Positions 19,214 through 28,275 of a stretch of 30,021 nt of DNA are shown here, piece after piece; within the stretch, counting starts at the first letter, position 1, and each line of letters starts with the position of its first letter. The DNA lies in contig JAQIWT010000175.1 of NCBI GenBank assembly GCA_034696485.1, forward strand, positions 1 to 30,021, in the 5' to 3' direction. The DNA is from Isohypsibius dastychi (taxonomy: Eukaryota > Tardigrada > Eutardigrada > Parachela > Isohypsibiidae). Under the pieces are notes generated by a model. The model was not told the DNA's origin, did not search any database, and saw only the letters and a list, made by a program, of their open reading frames with translations. A program made the translations under genes and the position numbers.

Positions 19214-20128
19214 CAGGAAGTTTTTTCGAACCTCGCTCCCATGTTCTCCAGTCGGAAACTGTGACGGTAACAGTTTGAACCAACCGAAGTTTTCTCATTC
19301 CCCTCGACGATAAGGTGAGGATGGTCAGCCGAACAATAATTCACGATAAAAAATTCTTGTTTCTTGAAAATTCTAGTCTCTCTACGATTCAGAACTATTC
19401 AACTGTTAGCGAGTGGTGCAGAAAGAAAGACGAGTGAATTATTCAGATGCTGTTCGTGAAGGTACAAACGACAGAAGAATTCACCGCGCAACACCTGAAA
19501 TTTCGGGAAAAAAACAAGGAAAAGGGAGTAAGCTATTCCGCAACGCGACAGAACTCCTGGAGACCGAGAAAAACTATCTACGAATTCTGGCTGGAATGAT
19601 CGAAATTGTTCATAGGGCTTCCGCATCGAAATTGCTGCTTTCTCCGGCCCTGAATCTGCTAACGACCTACTTCGAAAACATTTATAAAATCGAAAATGTC
19701 CATGCGATCATCTTTAACGAACCATCACATGTGATGAGTGACTGGCAGGAGAACTCCACGATTGGAAAAATATGGCTGAAATATTCATCGAGGGTAATGC
19801 GGTTCTACCAACCGTACATCGAAATCTTTAAACGAATCCGATCTTTCATAGAGGATTGTGAACAAAAGTACTTTCAATTGCGAGGTATGCTATCAAAGGC
19901 TCAGAAAGAAGAACATTTCTTACGACAGCATTTGAGGGAATTTCTTATTTGCCCGATGCAGAGGCTGCCGTCGCTACAACTCCTTTTGAAGGATCTGAAG
20001 ACAAGATCAGAAAGATCAGAAGACTATGAAGATCTCGGGCGAGCGGCTCACGGAATGGAGGGAATTCTAATTCTAATCGGATACTCAGAATTTTATAGAA
20101 ACTGTTGAGCATGCACCGGAGCATGCCC

Positions 20129-20473
20129 ACCGGAAGATCATTCATAGTACAGGGTGTATGTAGTCAGCCGATGGCCGGTTCGATGGTCAAGGGAGCAAAT
20201 TAGCGCTTCTTTTATACATCGATATGTTGGAAATCACGAAGATCCTGGACAAAACGTGACACAGTGGGAAGAAGCGCCTCAAGCATCTGGTAACTGTAAA
20301 TCTCCGGACGATCTCCAGAATTATCGATGTTTCGAACGAGAGAAAATGATCAAAGGAGCCTTTATTGCCGGTGAAATGAACAACGAAGCCTTGACAACAG
20401 ATTTTGAGTTTGGGGTTTCTGATGATTATATGAACCAAGAAAAGAATGTCCTCCGGTTGCTCAGCAAGGAGAA
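20129..20473 (+). repeat. 345-bp direct repeat, copy 2 (PH-domain segment in native position)
   Basis: Second copy of 18869-19213, lying between the DH domain and the basic tail, where an ECT2 PH domain belongs. Copy 2 carries the same TGA and the same frame change as copy 1, so this damage predates the duplication. It is preceded by GCATGCACCGGAGCATGC, itself a short repeat. Confidence 0.95.
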
Positions 20474-20479
20474 AATGCT

Positions 20480-20515
20480 TTGCAGTAAGTCAGTAAGTTG
20501 CAGTAAGTCAGTGTG
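20480..20515 (+). repeat. 18-bp tandem duplication containing CAGTAAGT
   Basis: TTGCAGTAAGTCAGT occurs at 20480 and again at 20498, period 18 (a multiple of three), at the end of the PH segment. Each unit holds CAGTAAGT, which resembles a splice donor, so the duplication may have doubled a donor site. Confidence 0.85.
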
Positions 20516-21659
20516 AAATCGATTTCGGAAAGGGTTCTAAGACTTCGGACCCATCCTCCTGCGGAATTCAGGACAACGACTTCAAAAAGGTCAGCCGGTG
20601 TAGCAGTTTTAAAAAACGCGCATCGAGTGCCACAAGATTAGCCGTGAAAAAGATGAAAAGGTCCCTGACAAAATTCGTGGAAAGAGTCGGTCGTGCCATT
20701 AAAAGGTCCAAGACCGAGGTAAATGACACTATGAATATTGAGTTTTTCAACTGGTTGCGATTATTTCCAGATTTTCGATGAAAAGAGTACAATTTTGCAG
20801 AATTTTTGAATTGAGAAATAGAGGGTGGTTTGAAATAAAAAACATTAAATGATTTCATCTCACCTTTTACAAGAGCCAGGCAATTTCGTCGAGTAAAATT
20901 GAGTGAAACTGAGTTTGGCTGTTTAAAGACCACTGCTCGAGTAGCGGGACATTACTGTCATAGCGCAGGTGGCTTTGAAGAGATCAGTGCTGGATCTTAC
21001 TCCACTCGAGCTGTGCGAAAAAGCTCGATCAGTTCCTGAAGTACTTTCAACTTGGAAAAAAATGAATATGATAACCAGAAACCAGAAAACCGCAAAAGTG
21101 GTGATCGCAATGTGTTTGCGTGTGTCTGAAATTACAGCAAAGGCATGTTTGTTGTAGAATAGAGTTGGTGCTTCACAGAGCTGTCAGAAAGGCGACTGCT
21201 GGTTCGGAAGCCGGAAGACATTCAATGGCTGAATGAAAAACGGATTAATCTATTTTATTTGACAAAGTGTATCATCGCATATGGGACCCAGGTTTCATAC
21301 ATTCTTGATCGGGTATTCCCGCACAAACTGTATCTGTATCCTATCACAAGTCAGCACTGCTCACGACTGCAGAACACTGCTTTTAAAGTGGATCCATTGA
21401 ATTCGCCATTTGATCCGACCGATGTTCTCGGCGATCATGTCCGGGTCCACTCTTGGTTATCAACCTCCGAACGTTTTACATGCCACTCGAGTTTCACAAA
21501 GATGAATCAGCATGGCAAGATGACCATATGGCTCCTGGTATGCCAATTGCGACCAGTGTTGGCACTGAAACGAGCAATCTCAGTCAATAGTTGGACTACT
21601 GACTTCAGCTCACAGTCCGCAAGCTCTATCAAGAGAAGAGCTTGGTCAAAGACACAAAC

Positions 21660-22160
21660 GAAGTTTTGACAAAACTCCAAGCTATCCGGATCTCACCCAG
21701 GACTCAAGTCTTGCTATTGCACCGGTCTATCTTTTGGATCTGAAGACCAACATTACGCACGCATAAGCCATTTCTGCTGTATTTGGTGCATGGCACATAG
21801 CTTCACATGGAAGAGGTTGATCGATTCGTTTGAGCATACAAACCCTTACTCTACTCGCGCTTCATTGATGATCAGTTCTGGGTCTGAGACAAGTCCGCAC
21901 CGATCTGTATGTCATAATCGCTACAATCATTGTGTTGGACAAACAATATTGGCATTTTCCTCTGCATAAGCGAGTTCAGAAACCTTTTCTTGAAAACTAG
22001 AGTTTACGTTGACCCACAGCAAACAGCCCGCATTGATCTCTGTGTCTATTTCAAACCGATAAACACACATCAACTGCTCGACCACAGGAGTTGTCATCTG
22101 CTGCAAACATTCAAAGTGCATAATCAAAGCTTGACTCAAGAGATATCGCACCCTTTGTAG
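21660..22160 (+). mobile_element. Penelope-like reverse transcriptase relic
   Basis: At 21837-21887 one frame reads YKPLLYSRFIDDQFWV and then a stop. FIDD (21861-21872) is the catalytic RT motif in the form typical of Penelope-like elements (RYIDDIF). About 50 codons on, 21930-22160 gives EFRNLFLKTRVYVD, then DLCVYFKPINTHQLLDHRSC (from about 22040), which matches the downstream VYRKPTDTHQYLH..SCHP signature of the same RT group. The GIY-YIG endonuclease that follows in complete elements was not seen. Stops and frame changes make it dead. Such elements copy RNA into DNA at exposed DNA ends; that is family knowledge. Confidence 0.7.
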
Positions 22161-22626
22161 CCGTCATTCTGAGTGTAGTTCTCCCCTATCGGTTAACCAT
22201 TGTATCGAGAAGGAATCACAACACTACGCCGCAAAGTTATCCAAGCGGTCACTAAAACTGACAATGATACATTCAATATCTTGGGTATCTAGATGTGCTT
22301 TCAACCCTTGCCTCACTGCAACAGCAAGCTCAAGCGCACTGGCACGGTATCAGCCCCCAAAATATGAATGTGTGAAACACATTTTGGAAGTTCCAAGCAC
22401 ACTATTACTGTGCACACGTATATCAGGAGCTGTTTTGCGGTGAATAAAATCAGTTGCAAAACTTTCTCGTCTGCAAACTTCTCTCCGCTCTCGATCATTT
22501 CCGTTCAGCTCCTTCTTTTTGATCCGGCAAAAAATGTATCTCGTCCTGCTGTTCTCTCATCCGGGATCTGGTCCCTGACGACCGACCATTTTAAGATTTG
22601 CTCTCTTCCATCCTCAAAGTCTGTCA

Positions 22627-23598
22627 GTGACCATTCAACGTCGTTCTCCTCACCCACAAGGTGGCTTTGAGCTTGACCTTTGGTTTGAACAAACACTCAA
22701 CCTTTTTCTTTTTCAGAGAAAACAGGACCAAGACCTTGGTGTGGAGCTGAGAACCTTGTCTCTTGATGGATCGAGCGCCGCAAGCACAGGTGAGGTTCAA
22801 CTTGACCGGACTATTGACTCTCTCCTTCATACGTCTGGTAATGATGAAGGGATGGGTTAGGCGAATAAGACCATCAGTCTCGAAATTCTCAGTCACCCTG
22901 AGGAATACATGGAGACCCACACCTTCCCGACACTCATGCGTACAGTGATATACTGAGTACGCCAGAGAAATCCTCCTCCACTCAGTGTGGGTCATAAGAG
23001 AATAAGACACTTATTGTCTCCGAAACCCCCTGGTTCAAATAGTACCAGTATCGAAATCTCAGTTCTCTATTCAAAGGGATCGGTTGTCAGGTTTTCTGGT
23101 GGTGTGAGGATCTCGCCTCTGACGAGTCTCTTCATGACAGTCACCTCTAGCAGGGGTGTTACTTCCAGTCCAACACCCTAGGAGATATTGAGTGAGGAAT
23201 ATCCCAAGAAAAAGTCACTTGAGTTTAAAAACTCACCGACTTCAGAGACTTTTGTTACGTCTTGGTTGCTTGAGATCCCTCGTCTCTCTAAACCAGTGGT
23301 CAATTCAGCTGACTATTTAGCCGCTAACCCAGTTCAGACACAATCTGACGTCTTCAAGTCTGTAAGTCACGGTCAAACCATCGAGGACCTGATCAAGCCG
23401 AGAGGTGTCCTGCCGAAGCCTCGATCTTCTCCAAACGTCCCCAGGTCTGACCTCGACGCCAAGCGTGAGGAACTGAGCATCATGTTCGTTCATCAAAAAA
23501 GCTCGTCGGAGAGAAGGCGCATCTCCAAGGCGCAACCGATGGTACAATCGTCCCTGCCACCAGGTGTACGCCTATCGCCACAACTGACTTTTCGCTGA
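22627..23598 (+). pseudogene. Eroded unrecognised reading frame, 324 codons with three internal stops
   Basis: One frame reads as protein across 972 nt with stops only at 22858, about 22951 and 23179 before the end at 23598; about 15 would be expected by chance. It includes GGFELDLWFEQTLNLFLFQR, ELRTLSLDGSSAASTGEVQL, LTSLFMTVTSSRGVTSS, then SEEYPKKKSLEFKNSPTSET, SHGQTIEDLIKPRGVLPK and SDLDAKREELSIMFVHQKSS. It is hydrophilic and Ser/Pro-rich, perhaps disordered. No domain recognised. It lies between two retroelement relics and could be an ORF1-like product or a host gene. Confidence 0.4.
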
Positions 23599-23655
23599 CG
23601 GCCTCTCCTGAGCAGTATCACATGTTGAAAAGTGACTACAGGTTTCAGCGTGAGG

Positions 23656-23717
23656 CTCCAGCTGTAGCTTCAGGAGTGGCTCTAGACCTAGAACTACTCC
23701 TGAAGCTACAGCTGGAG
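23656..23717. repeat. Perfect 22-bp inverted repeat, 18-bp loop
   Basis: The arms 23656-23677 and 23696-23717 are exactly complementary by hand comparison; each contains CAGCTGTAGCTTCAGG or its complement. A strong stem-loop would form in RNA or single-stranded DNA. It lies 58 bp after the end of the eroded frame and directly before a tandem repeat. Confidence 0.95.
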
Positions 23718-23744
23718 AGCACCTGGAGAGCACCTGGAGAGCAC
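23712..23744. repeat. 11-bp tandem repeat, three copies
   Basis: CTGGAGAGCAC is repeated three times without change at 23712, 23723 and 23734. The first unit overlaps the right arm of the neighbouring hairpin, which suggests slippage beside the stem. Confidence 0.95.
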
Positions 23745-23830
23745 CCCCCTAACCTCATTTCAAAACACTTCCCCCCTCCTGAAACGTCGTCTCCACACTC
23801 ACCCCTGTATACGCAACTGATTGTTGTTAG

Positions 23831-24335
23831 TTGTTTACTTTCCTGAAGAAATTCCTAATACGAAATCAATTGGTGAATTTGTTACGCAAATTGAAGAGCA
23901 GAAAAACTGTCCAGCTTAGAAAAGGGGCTATTACAACAAAATCTCTTGATTATGACGCGGACCTCATTCAAGGTGACTCTCAGTCGTTCTTGTTGTATAT
24001 TATTTTTGTCAACGTTGTGAATTATAACTGATAACAAATGGGAAAAATCGAATCAGTCAACCACACTCTTCTCGTTGGGGATGTCTTTGGAGCTGCAACG
24101 AGCAAATTTCCTGCCCAGTCACCAATAGATTAAGCACTGGAGATTCTTGCCTTTATTGTTCATTGAACGTCAATCAGTGTAGGGCAAAAACTGGAATTTT
24201 CTCTGGTACAGTGAACTTGAGTGTAAACAGTGTCGTTTTGGAGATAGTCACTTCATATAAATATCTTGGCGTTTTGGTCACTAACAATGACTTTCCTAAT
24301 GATTCATATCGCAATCAAGTTATAACCGAGATGGA
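23831..24335 (+). mobile_element. LINE (non-LTR) reverse transcriptase relic
   Basis: The segment 23831-24031 ends LIQGDSQSFLLYIIFVNVVN, where QGDS (23969-23980) is the RT motif B that is usually QGDxLSPLLFN. After a stop, 24080-24120 reads TLLVGDVFGAAT at the position of the catalytic YADD motif, now VGDV. Then comes LNVNQCRAKTGIF and SYKYLGVLVTNND (24253-24291), which match motif D/E of LINE reverse transcriptases (SYKYLG). Order and spacing are right for a non-LTR RT, with the catalytic Asp pair lost. No endonuclease domain was found. Clade not assigned. Confidence 0.65.
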
Positions 24336-24339
24336 ACCA

Positions 24340-24800
24340 TAATCTGGACAATAATGGCGACGATAGAAGGGTCATACAATTCATATGAAATTGGAAGGAT
24401 AGGCTAGAATGCTTAAGTGCGACCCTTATTTGAAAATGCAATGAACGTTATACTATATTCTGAAAAATCAATCTGTATGTTTGAAAATTTACATTCAGAT
24501 TCTGGTGAAGTGATATTAGACGATTCTCATATGAGATGGAATAGAAATGTTGTAAACGGTGAAATAAGATGGCCATCTATGTCTGGCCTGAATCCAAGCT
24601 CAACTGCATCCATCTGGTTGTTTGTAGCTATTTGAACGAATAATGTTGCACTTCCATCATCTCGGCCAGGTTTTTCATTTCACGCCGGTTTTTGTAACTG
24701 TGCTTGAACACTTTGTAAGCCGTGCTTATGAATTTTTCTGCCACCCCGAAAAAAGGTACGAGTGGTGGAATGGGTACCGGTGGTTGGTCTTCAGACTTGT
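24340..24800. other. No supported gene
   Basis: A 72-codon plus frame at 24417-24635 (LHSDSGEVILDDSHMRWNRN and on) matches nothing I know. The rest is closed in every frame. Confidence 0.4.
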
Positions 24801-24809
24801 GATCAGCGC

Positions 24810-25148
24810 CTAGCTATCAATCGTATCCGCATGAGCCAACTCACGACGATATGCCATGCAGTGAATTTCAATTATTCCGCTGTCTTCACCAAAAAGATCT
24901 TTCTTTTCGTTTGTGATACGAGTGGCGACTCCTGTTTTCTTCCCGGTCAATACAATACAAGACAAGACAAGAGCGCCATCCGAAATAAACCCGATCAGAT
25001 TTTTGGGCACGTTGTGCCATATCCCGCTTGTTCCAAAAGAATCTTTTGTAGCATTCAAGAAACCCCCAGCGGATTTATCGACAATTTCTACGAGCTTGTA
25101 AAACTTCGTGACCGGTGAGTCTTGCTGAAAAACAATCGACTGGTTCAT
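24810..25148 (-). mobile_element. hAT-type transposase fragment (ZNF862-like)
   Basis: The minus-strand frame reads KNLIGFISDGALVLSCIVL, KKTGVATRITNEKKD, then GIIEIHCMAYRRELAHADTI. GF.SDGA, the GVATR loop and IHC.AHR.ELA are the signature of the catalytic core in hAT-derived proteins of the ZNF862/KIAA1586 type, and the Asp of SDGA is one of the catalytic acids. Upstream residues (VTKFYKLVEIVDKSAGGFLN) also fit the family. Only about 110 residues are present of about 600, so it is a fragment. It abuts the gag fragment at 25148-25715 on the same strand. Confidence 0.7.
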
Positions 25149-25715
25149 CAGGAGTTACTGTTAAATAGTTGCTTACCTCGTCTGGGAAGTATCTGACGTA
25201 CACAATGAGGTGTGGCTCTGAGTTCACATCCGTACCTAAGCGAGAAATGTTTGTTATTCGCATTCATTAGTTTCCCACCTTCAACAGCTTGTGGGGAAGT
25301 GGTCTGAATTACGTTTAACACTTGATAGGCAAATGCAAGTGGATCTTCCGTAGCGAGTAACTTACTACTCTCACCAGCGCTGTCAAAAACAACTCGAGTT
25401 TTTCCCATCATATTCAAAAAAAACAGATTTTAATGCATATCGGGAAGTAATCGATTTGTTGGCCTCGTGCCATCTCAGTTCGTTTTCTGAAACAGCGAGG
25501 TACACATGCTTAACTTTCATGCCATCATTCCACCCATGTACGTACCCACATCTTTCGAATCTCTGCATAAATTCGTCTGCATCCTCATGCGCTTTTCCAG
25601 CAAAGCTCAGAAGGTCACGAAGATGGAGCAGTTTATTCCCTGCTCCAGATTGATCGATATGCTGCGTGGCCTTCAGTGTATTCAGCAACTGCGCTTGATA
25701 AGCCAAGATAATCAA
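25148..25715 (-). mobile_element. LTR-retroelement gag (capsid) fragment
   Basis: Frame 25715-25383 includes AHEDADEFMQRFERCGYVHG, WNDGMKVKHVYLAVSENELR, WHEANKSI, which fits the capsid pattern of Ty3-like elements (ADEFL.RFE..A..NGW.D..K......L...A..W). One frame over, 25395-25148 continues AGESSKLLATEDPLAFAYQV, LNVIQTTSPQAVEGGKLM, which fits the second half (E.P..Y...V) of gag. A frame change near 25390 joins them. No protease, RT or LTR was found. The match to gag is by pattern only. Confidence 0.55.
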
Positions 25716-25917
25716 GGCAGTGTGAACGAGCAGCGAGATTAGTCAGAACATCGAACAGAGTATGAGTAATAAGTAGGTGAATTAGTACCGGTGACAGCGT
25801 TTCAGTCATATTTCCAGAACATCTTGCCATCCTGATATTTTACTTCCAAGAGGCAAGGATGCAAGTTTTCCCGTTTAAAAAAAAACCAAAACTTCATGCT
25901 GCTTTCGACGCTGCGCA

Positions 25918-26517
25918 GTGGTTCCAGACAAAAGCTTAGTAGACTACGTTCCTTTTCACTGCGGTCCATGTGAGGACCCTCGTCCCGAAGAGACATACAG
26001 CTTCCAGGAAGTGAAGTGGAAAATGTTCGACAGGACGATGTCGAGGTTCGATGATCACACCTTTGATTACGGTGTACCCACACCTGGTTCGCCGAATGTG
26101 CCGTTTTGCGATCAGCTCAAGTGCGAAGCACTGGGATTGTTCTCATACACTGAACCTGTTCCCGAAGAATGCTACAATGTGATTCAGAGAACTGCTAGTA
26201 AAAAACAACCGGCACCTAGTGAGCAATCATCCGAAAAACAAAAGATGCAAAAGACTATGCACCATTACAATTTCTTACGGATAGTCATGGTAAAAGATTT
26301 GCTGACAATTTCCCACAGCAAACGGATTAAAGGACTGAACCAACGACCGCTCCCGATGATCCACACAACAACACATTCACTCAAGAAAAAGATGAGTCAC
26401 ATCACGGTTTGGGACTGCATATCAAAATCTTTCATTCAGGACAAGACATGGTTTACAATGACGTTATTGAAGAATCAACTCGCGACAGCAATGACAGCGC
26501 TTCTTGTTCGATCATGA
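25918..26517 (+). CDS. Unrecognised open frame upstream of the hAT relic
   Basis: 199 codons are open after a CGCAG acceptor at 25913-25917. The first hundred look like natural protein: VPDKSLVDYVPFHCGPCEDP, ETYSFQEVKWKMFDRTMSRF, then VPFCDQLKCEALGLFSYTEP and ECYNVIQR. It has four Cys in the first 90 residues. After about 26230 the composition turns basic and the real coding frame seems to move to the frame that gives TFTQEKDESHHGLGLHI at 26360. It could be the N-terminal part of the transposase that follows or a host exon truncated by it. Confidence 0.35.
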   Translation: MVPDKSLVDYVPFHCGPCEDPRPEETYSFQEVKWKMFDRTMSRFDDHTFDYGVPTPGSPNVPFCDQLKCEALGLFSYTEPVPEECYNVIQRTASKKQPAPSEQSSEKQKMQKTMHHYNFLRIVMVKDLLTISHSKRIKGLNQRPLPMIHTTTHSLKKKMSHITVWDCISKSFIQDKTWFTMTLLKNQLATAMTALLVRS

Positions 26518-28275
26518 TTGATGACTCGAAAGACAGTCCTGAACCGTCATCTGACACCTCTGAACCCATCAACATACACGAGCTAGATATAGCAGACTAC
26601 GCTAATGTCGCCCCGAGAGATATTCCAAGCCACGTGATTGAAGATATACTGAAGAATTATCCTGTTCCCGAAGCTGACTACTTCTAATTGAGTATGCATC
26701 ATTGTCTTGAAAATCATGCGCCGTGGAATTTTTCTATTCCGCAGTACGCTACTTAAATCCTGAAACGAACGAAGTTTGTGAAAGATTTTTGGAATACGCA
26801 GAGAAAGTCACGCTACCACAGGTATATGAGTGTTTTTGTCTGTAACGATATTGACGGCTACCTTTTAAGGTGTTGCAATCAGTGACCTAATCCTGAGACG
26901 CATGGAATACTGGGGTATCGCTATTTCACGTCTGAGAAGACAAGGTAAAATCCTCCAACAAATAAGTGATGTTTGATGAACTCATGTGATTGGCTCCATT
27001 ATGTGAGGCCACATCAAGGGTGCATCTGCCATCATTCTTAAGCGACAGCCACTTGCAATTTATGTCCACTGTTTTGCTCACTTTTTTAACTCGGCGCTAA
27101 CAGACACATGTCAGCTTCAAACCATTCAGCGTATGATCATGTTAGTACCGCAAGTTAGGACGTTTTTCGTGTCTCCGAAACGAAAACAGGTCCTTAAAAT
27201 TCGATCAGAAATCTCAAGCTGGGCTCTGCATGGACCGTCCACACCTACTGCAAAACTCGATGGACTGAGTTGTGGATCACCGTCGACACATTTGTCGTCC
27301 TTTTTCCGGCCATACTCGATGCACTCAAAACGACCTCTGAATCGCCTTCAATGTTATCTGAAGCGGCTACTCGTGCAAATGCCCCCAACATTTTGGAAAA
27401 GATCATTGACTACCAGGTTGTCTACACAGCAATGGTGATTCAAGATATGAGAATCTCAATGCGTGACTCAATTGATATCTCCATGTAGCAGCAAGAATTC
27501 TTAGAGTGACAAGATCGACAGGTAAAGCTCTGCAAAACCAAGACAATTACGATTACGCTCAAGCAATGAAAAGCATTCGCTCTGCCCAGACAACATTCAC
27601 CAATTGGAGGGACGATTTCCAAGATTCTGATCAATTTCATGAGGATGCATGGAACCGAACTTATGAGCTTCTCTGCAACTACCCCGAACAGCCTGACATG
27701 CCGCGACTGACGAAAAAAATGCACAATGATCTCGACATCAACGCTGGTGACGTATACCAGTATTTTCAGAAGAAAATTGCGCTCCCTTTTTTTGAGGAAA
27801 TTATTTTCGCTGACAGATTCTACTCACGCACTCGAATGTTTTCTTTGATTTTGCGTCTCGTTCCAGATGTTATGCTGAATGGCTCATCTCCTCTTCCAGA
27901 TGCCAGAGAATTCTCAGAATGACTCAAATTTTACGAATCGGACCTGCCCTCACCACAGGGTTTCCGAAGAGAGCTGGCAACTTGGATCAACAGTTGGACG
28001 GAATTTCTGAATAACCCTGTTGGTGAGTCGTTCCCCTCAGCAGTATCGGCGACGCTCAAATAATGTTTCTAAATTTACTATCCAAACATTCGTCGGTTAC
28101 TTGAGATATTTGCAGTCGTCCCTCTCACCACTCCGGGTAATGAAAGATTGTTTCCCAATCTCAAGAGAACAAAAACGAAGTACCGAACCACTATGTCGTA
28201 AGATCGGCTCACAGGATTGACGCTAGTTTCCGTTAATAAAGATCACCACCTGGATCCAGTTTTTCAAGCTATATG
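26409..28275 (+). mobile_element. hAT transposase relic, ZMYM1/THAP0-like group
   Basis: Segments in several plus frames follow this hAT family in order. ELDIADYANVAPRDIPSHVI (26580-26690) matches the DIG.Y pre-zinc-finger segment. FYSAVRYLNPETNEVCERFL starts at 26732 and GVAISDLILRRMEYWG, ISRLRRQG at 26869-26945. GHIKGASAIILKRQPLAIYV, HCFAHFFNSAL is at 27006-27110, TRWTELW near 27250, QAMKSIRSAQTTFTNWRDDF at 27560, and DMPRLTKKMHND near 27700. The dimerisation end YYPNIRRLLEIFAVVPLTTP, NERLFPNLKRTKT spans 28076-28195. The TTF zinc-finger part is missing between 26690 and 26732, and the GYDGA catalytic segment near 26950 was not found. hAT transposases cut and paste DNA with 8-bp target duplications. 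Terminal repeats were not located. The element is dead. Confidence 0.8.

Larger units (their letters stand above)
19410..21157 (+). pseudogene. ect2: ECT2-like Rho guanine-nucleotide exchange factor, C-terminal half, damaged
   Basis: An open DH domain spans 19410-20108. It has the CR1-like ELLETEKNYLRILAGMIEIV, then IFNEPSHVMSDWQENSTIGK, IWLKYSSRVMRFYQPYIEIF, and the CR3-like FLICPMQRLPSLQLLLKDL. These follow human ECT2 in order and spacing. The frame leaves the family near the end of the last DH helix and stops at 20108. The PH segment (20129-20473) is split by one TGA and a frame change. The tail then resumes: DPSSCGIQDNDFKKVSR, KKRASSATRLAVKKMKRSLT, RVGRAIKRSKTE, a 250-nt intron (20719-20968), and VALKRSVLDLTPLELC to a TAG at 21157. 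It matches the basic tail of ECT2. ECT2 activates RhoA at the cleavage furrow in cytokinesis. The N-terminal BRCT domains were not found upstream. Missing DH-PH linker and stops argue for a pseudogene or collapsed assembly. Confidence 0.8.
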
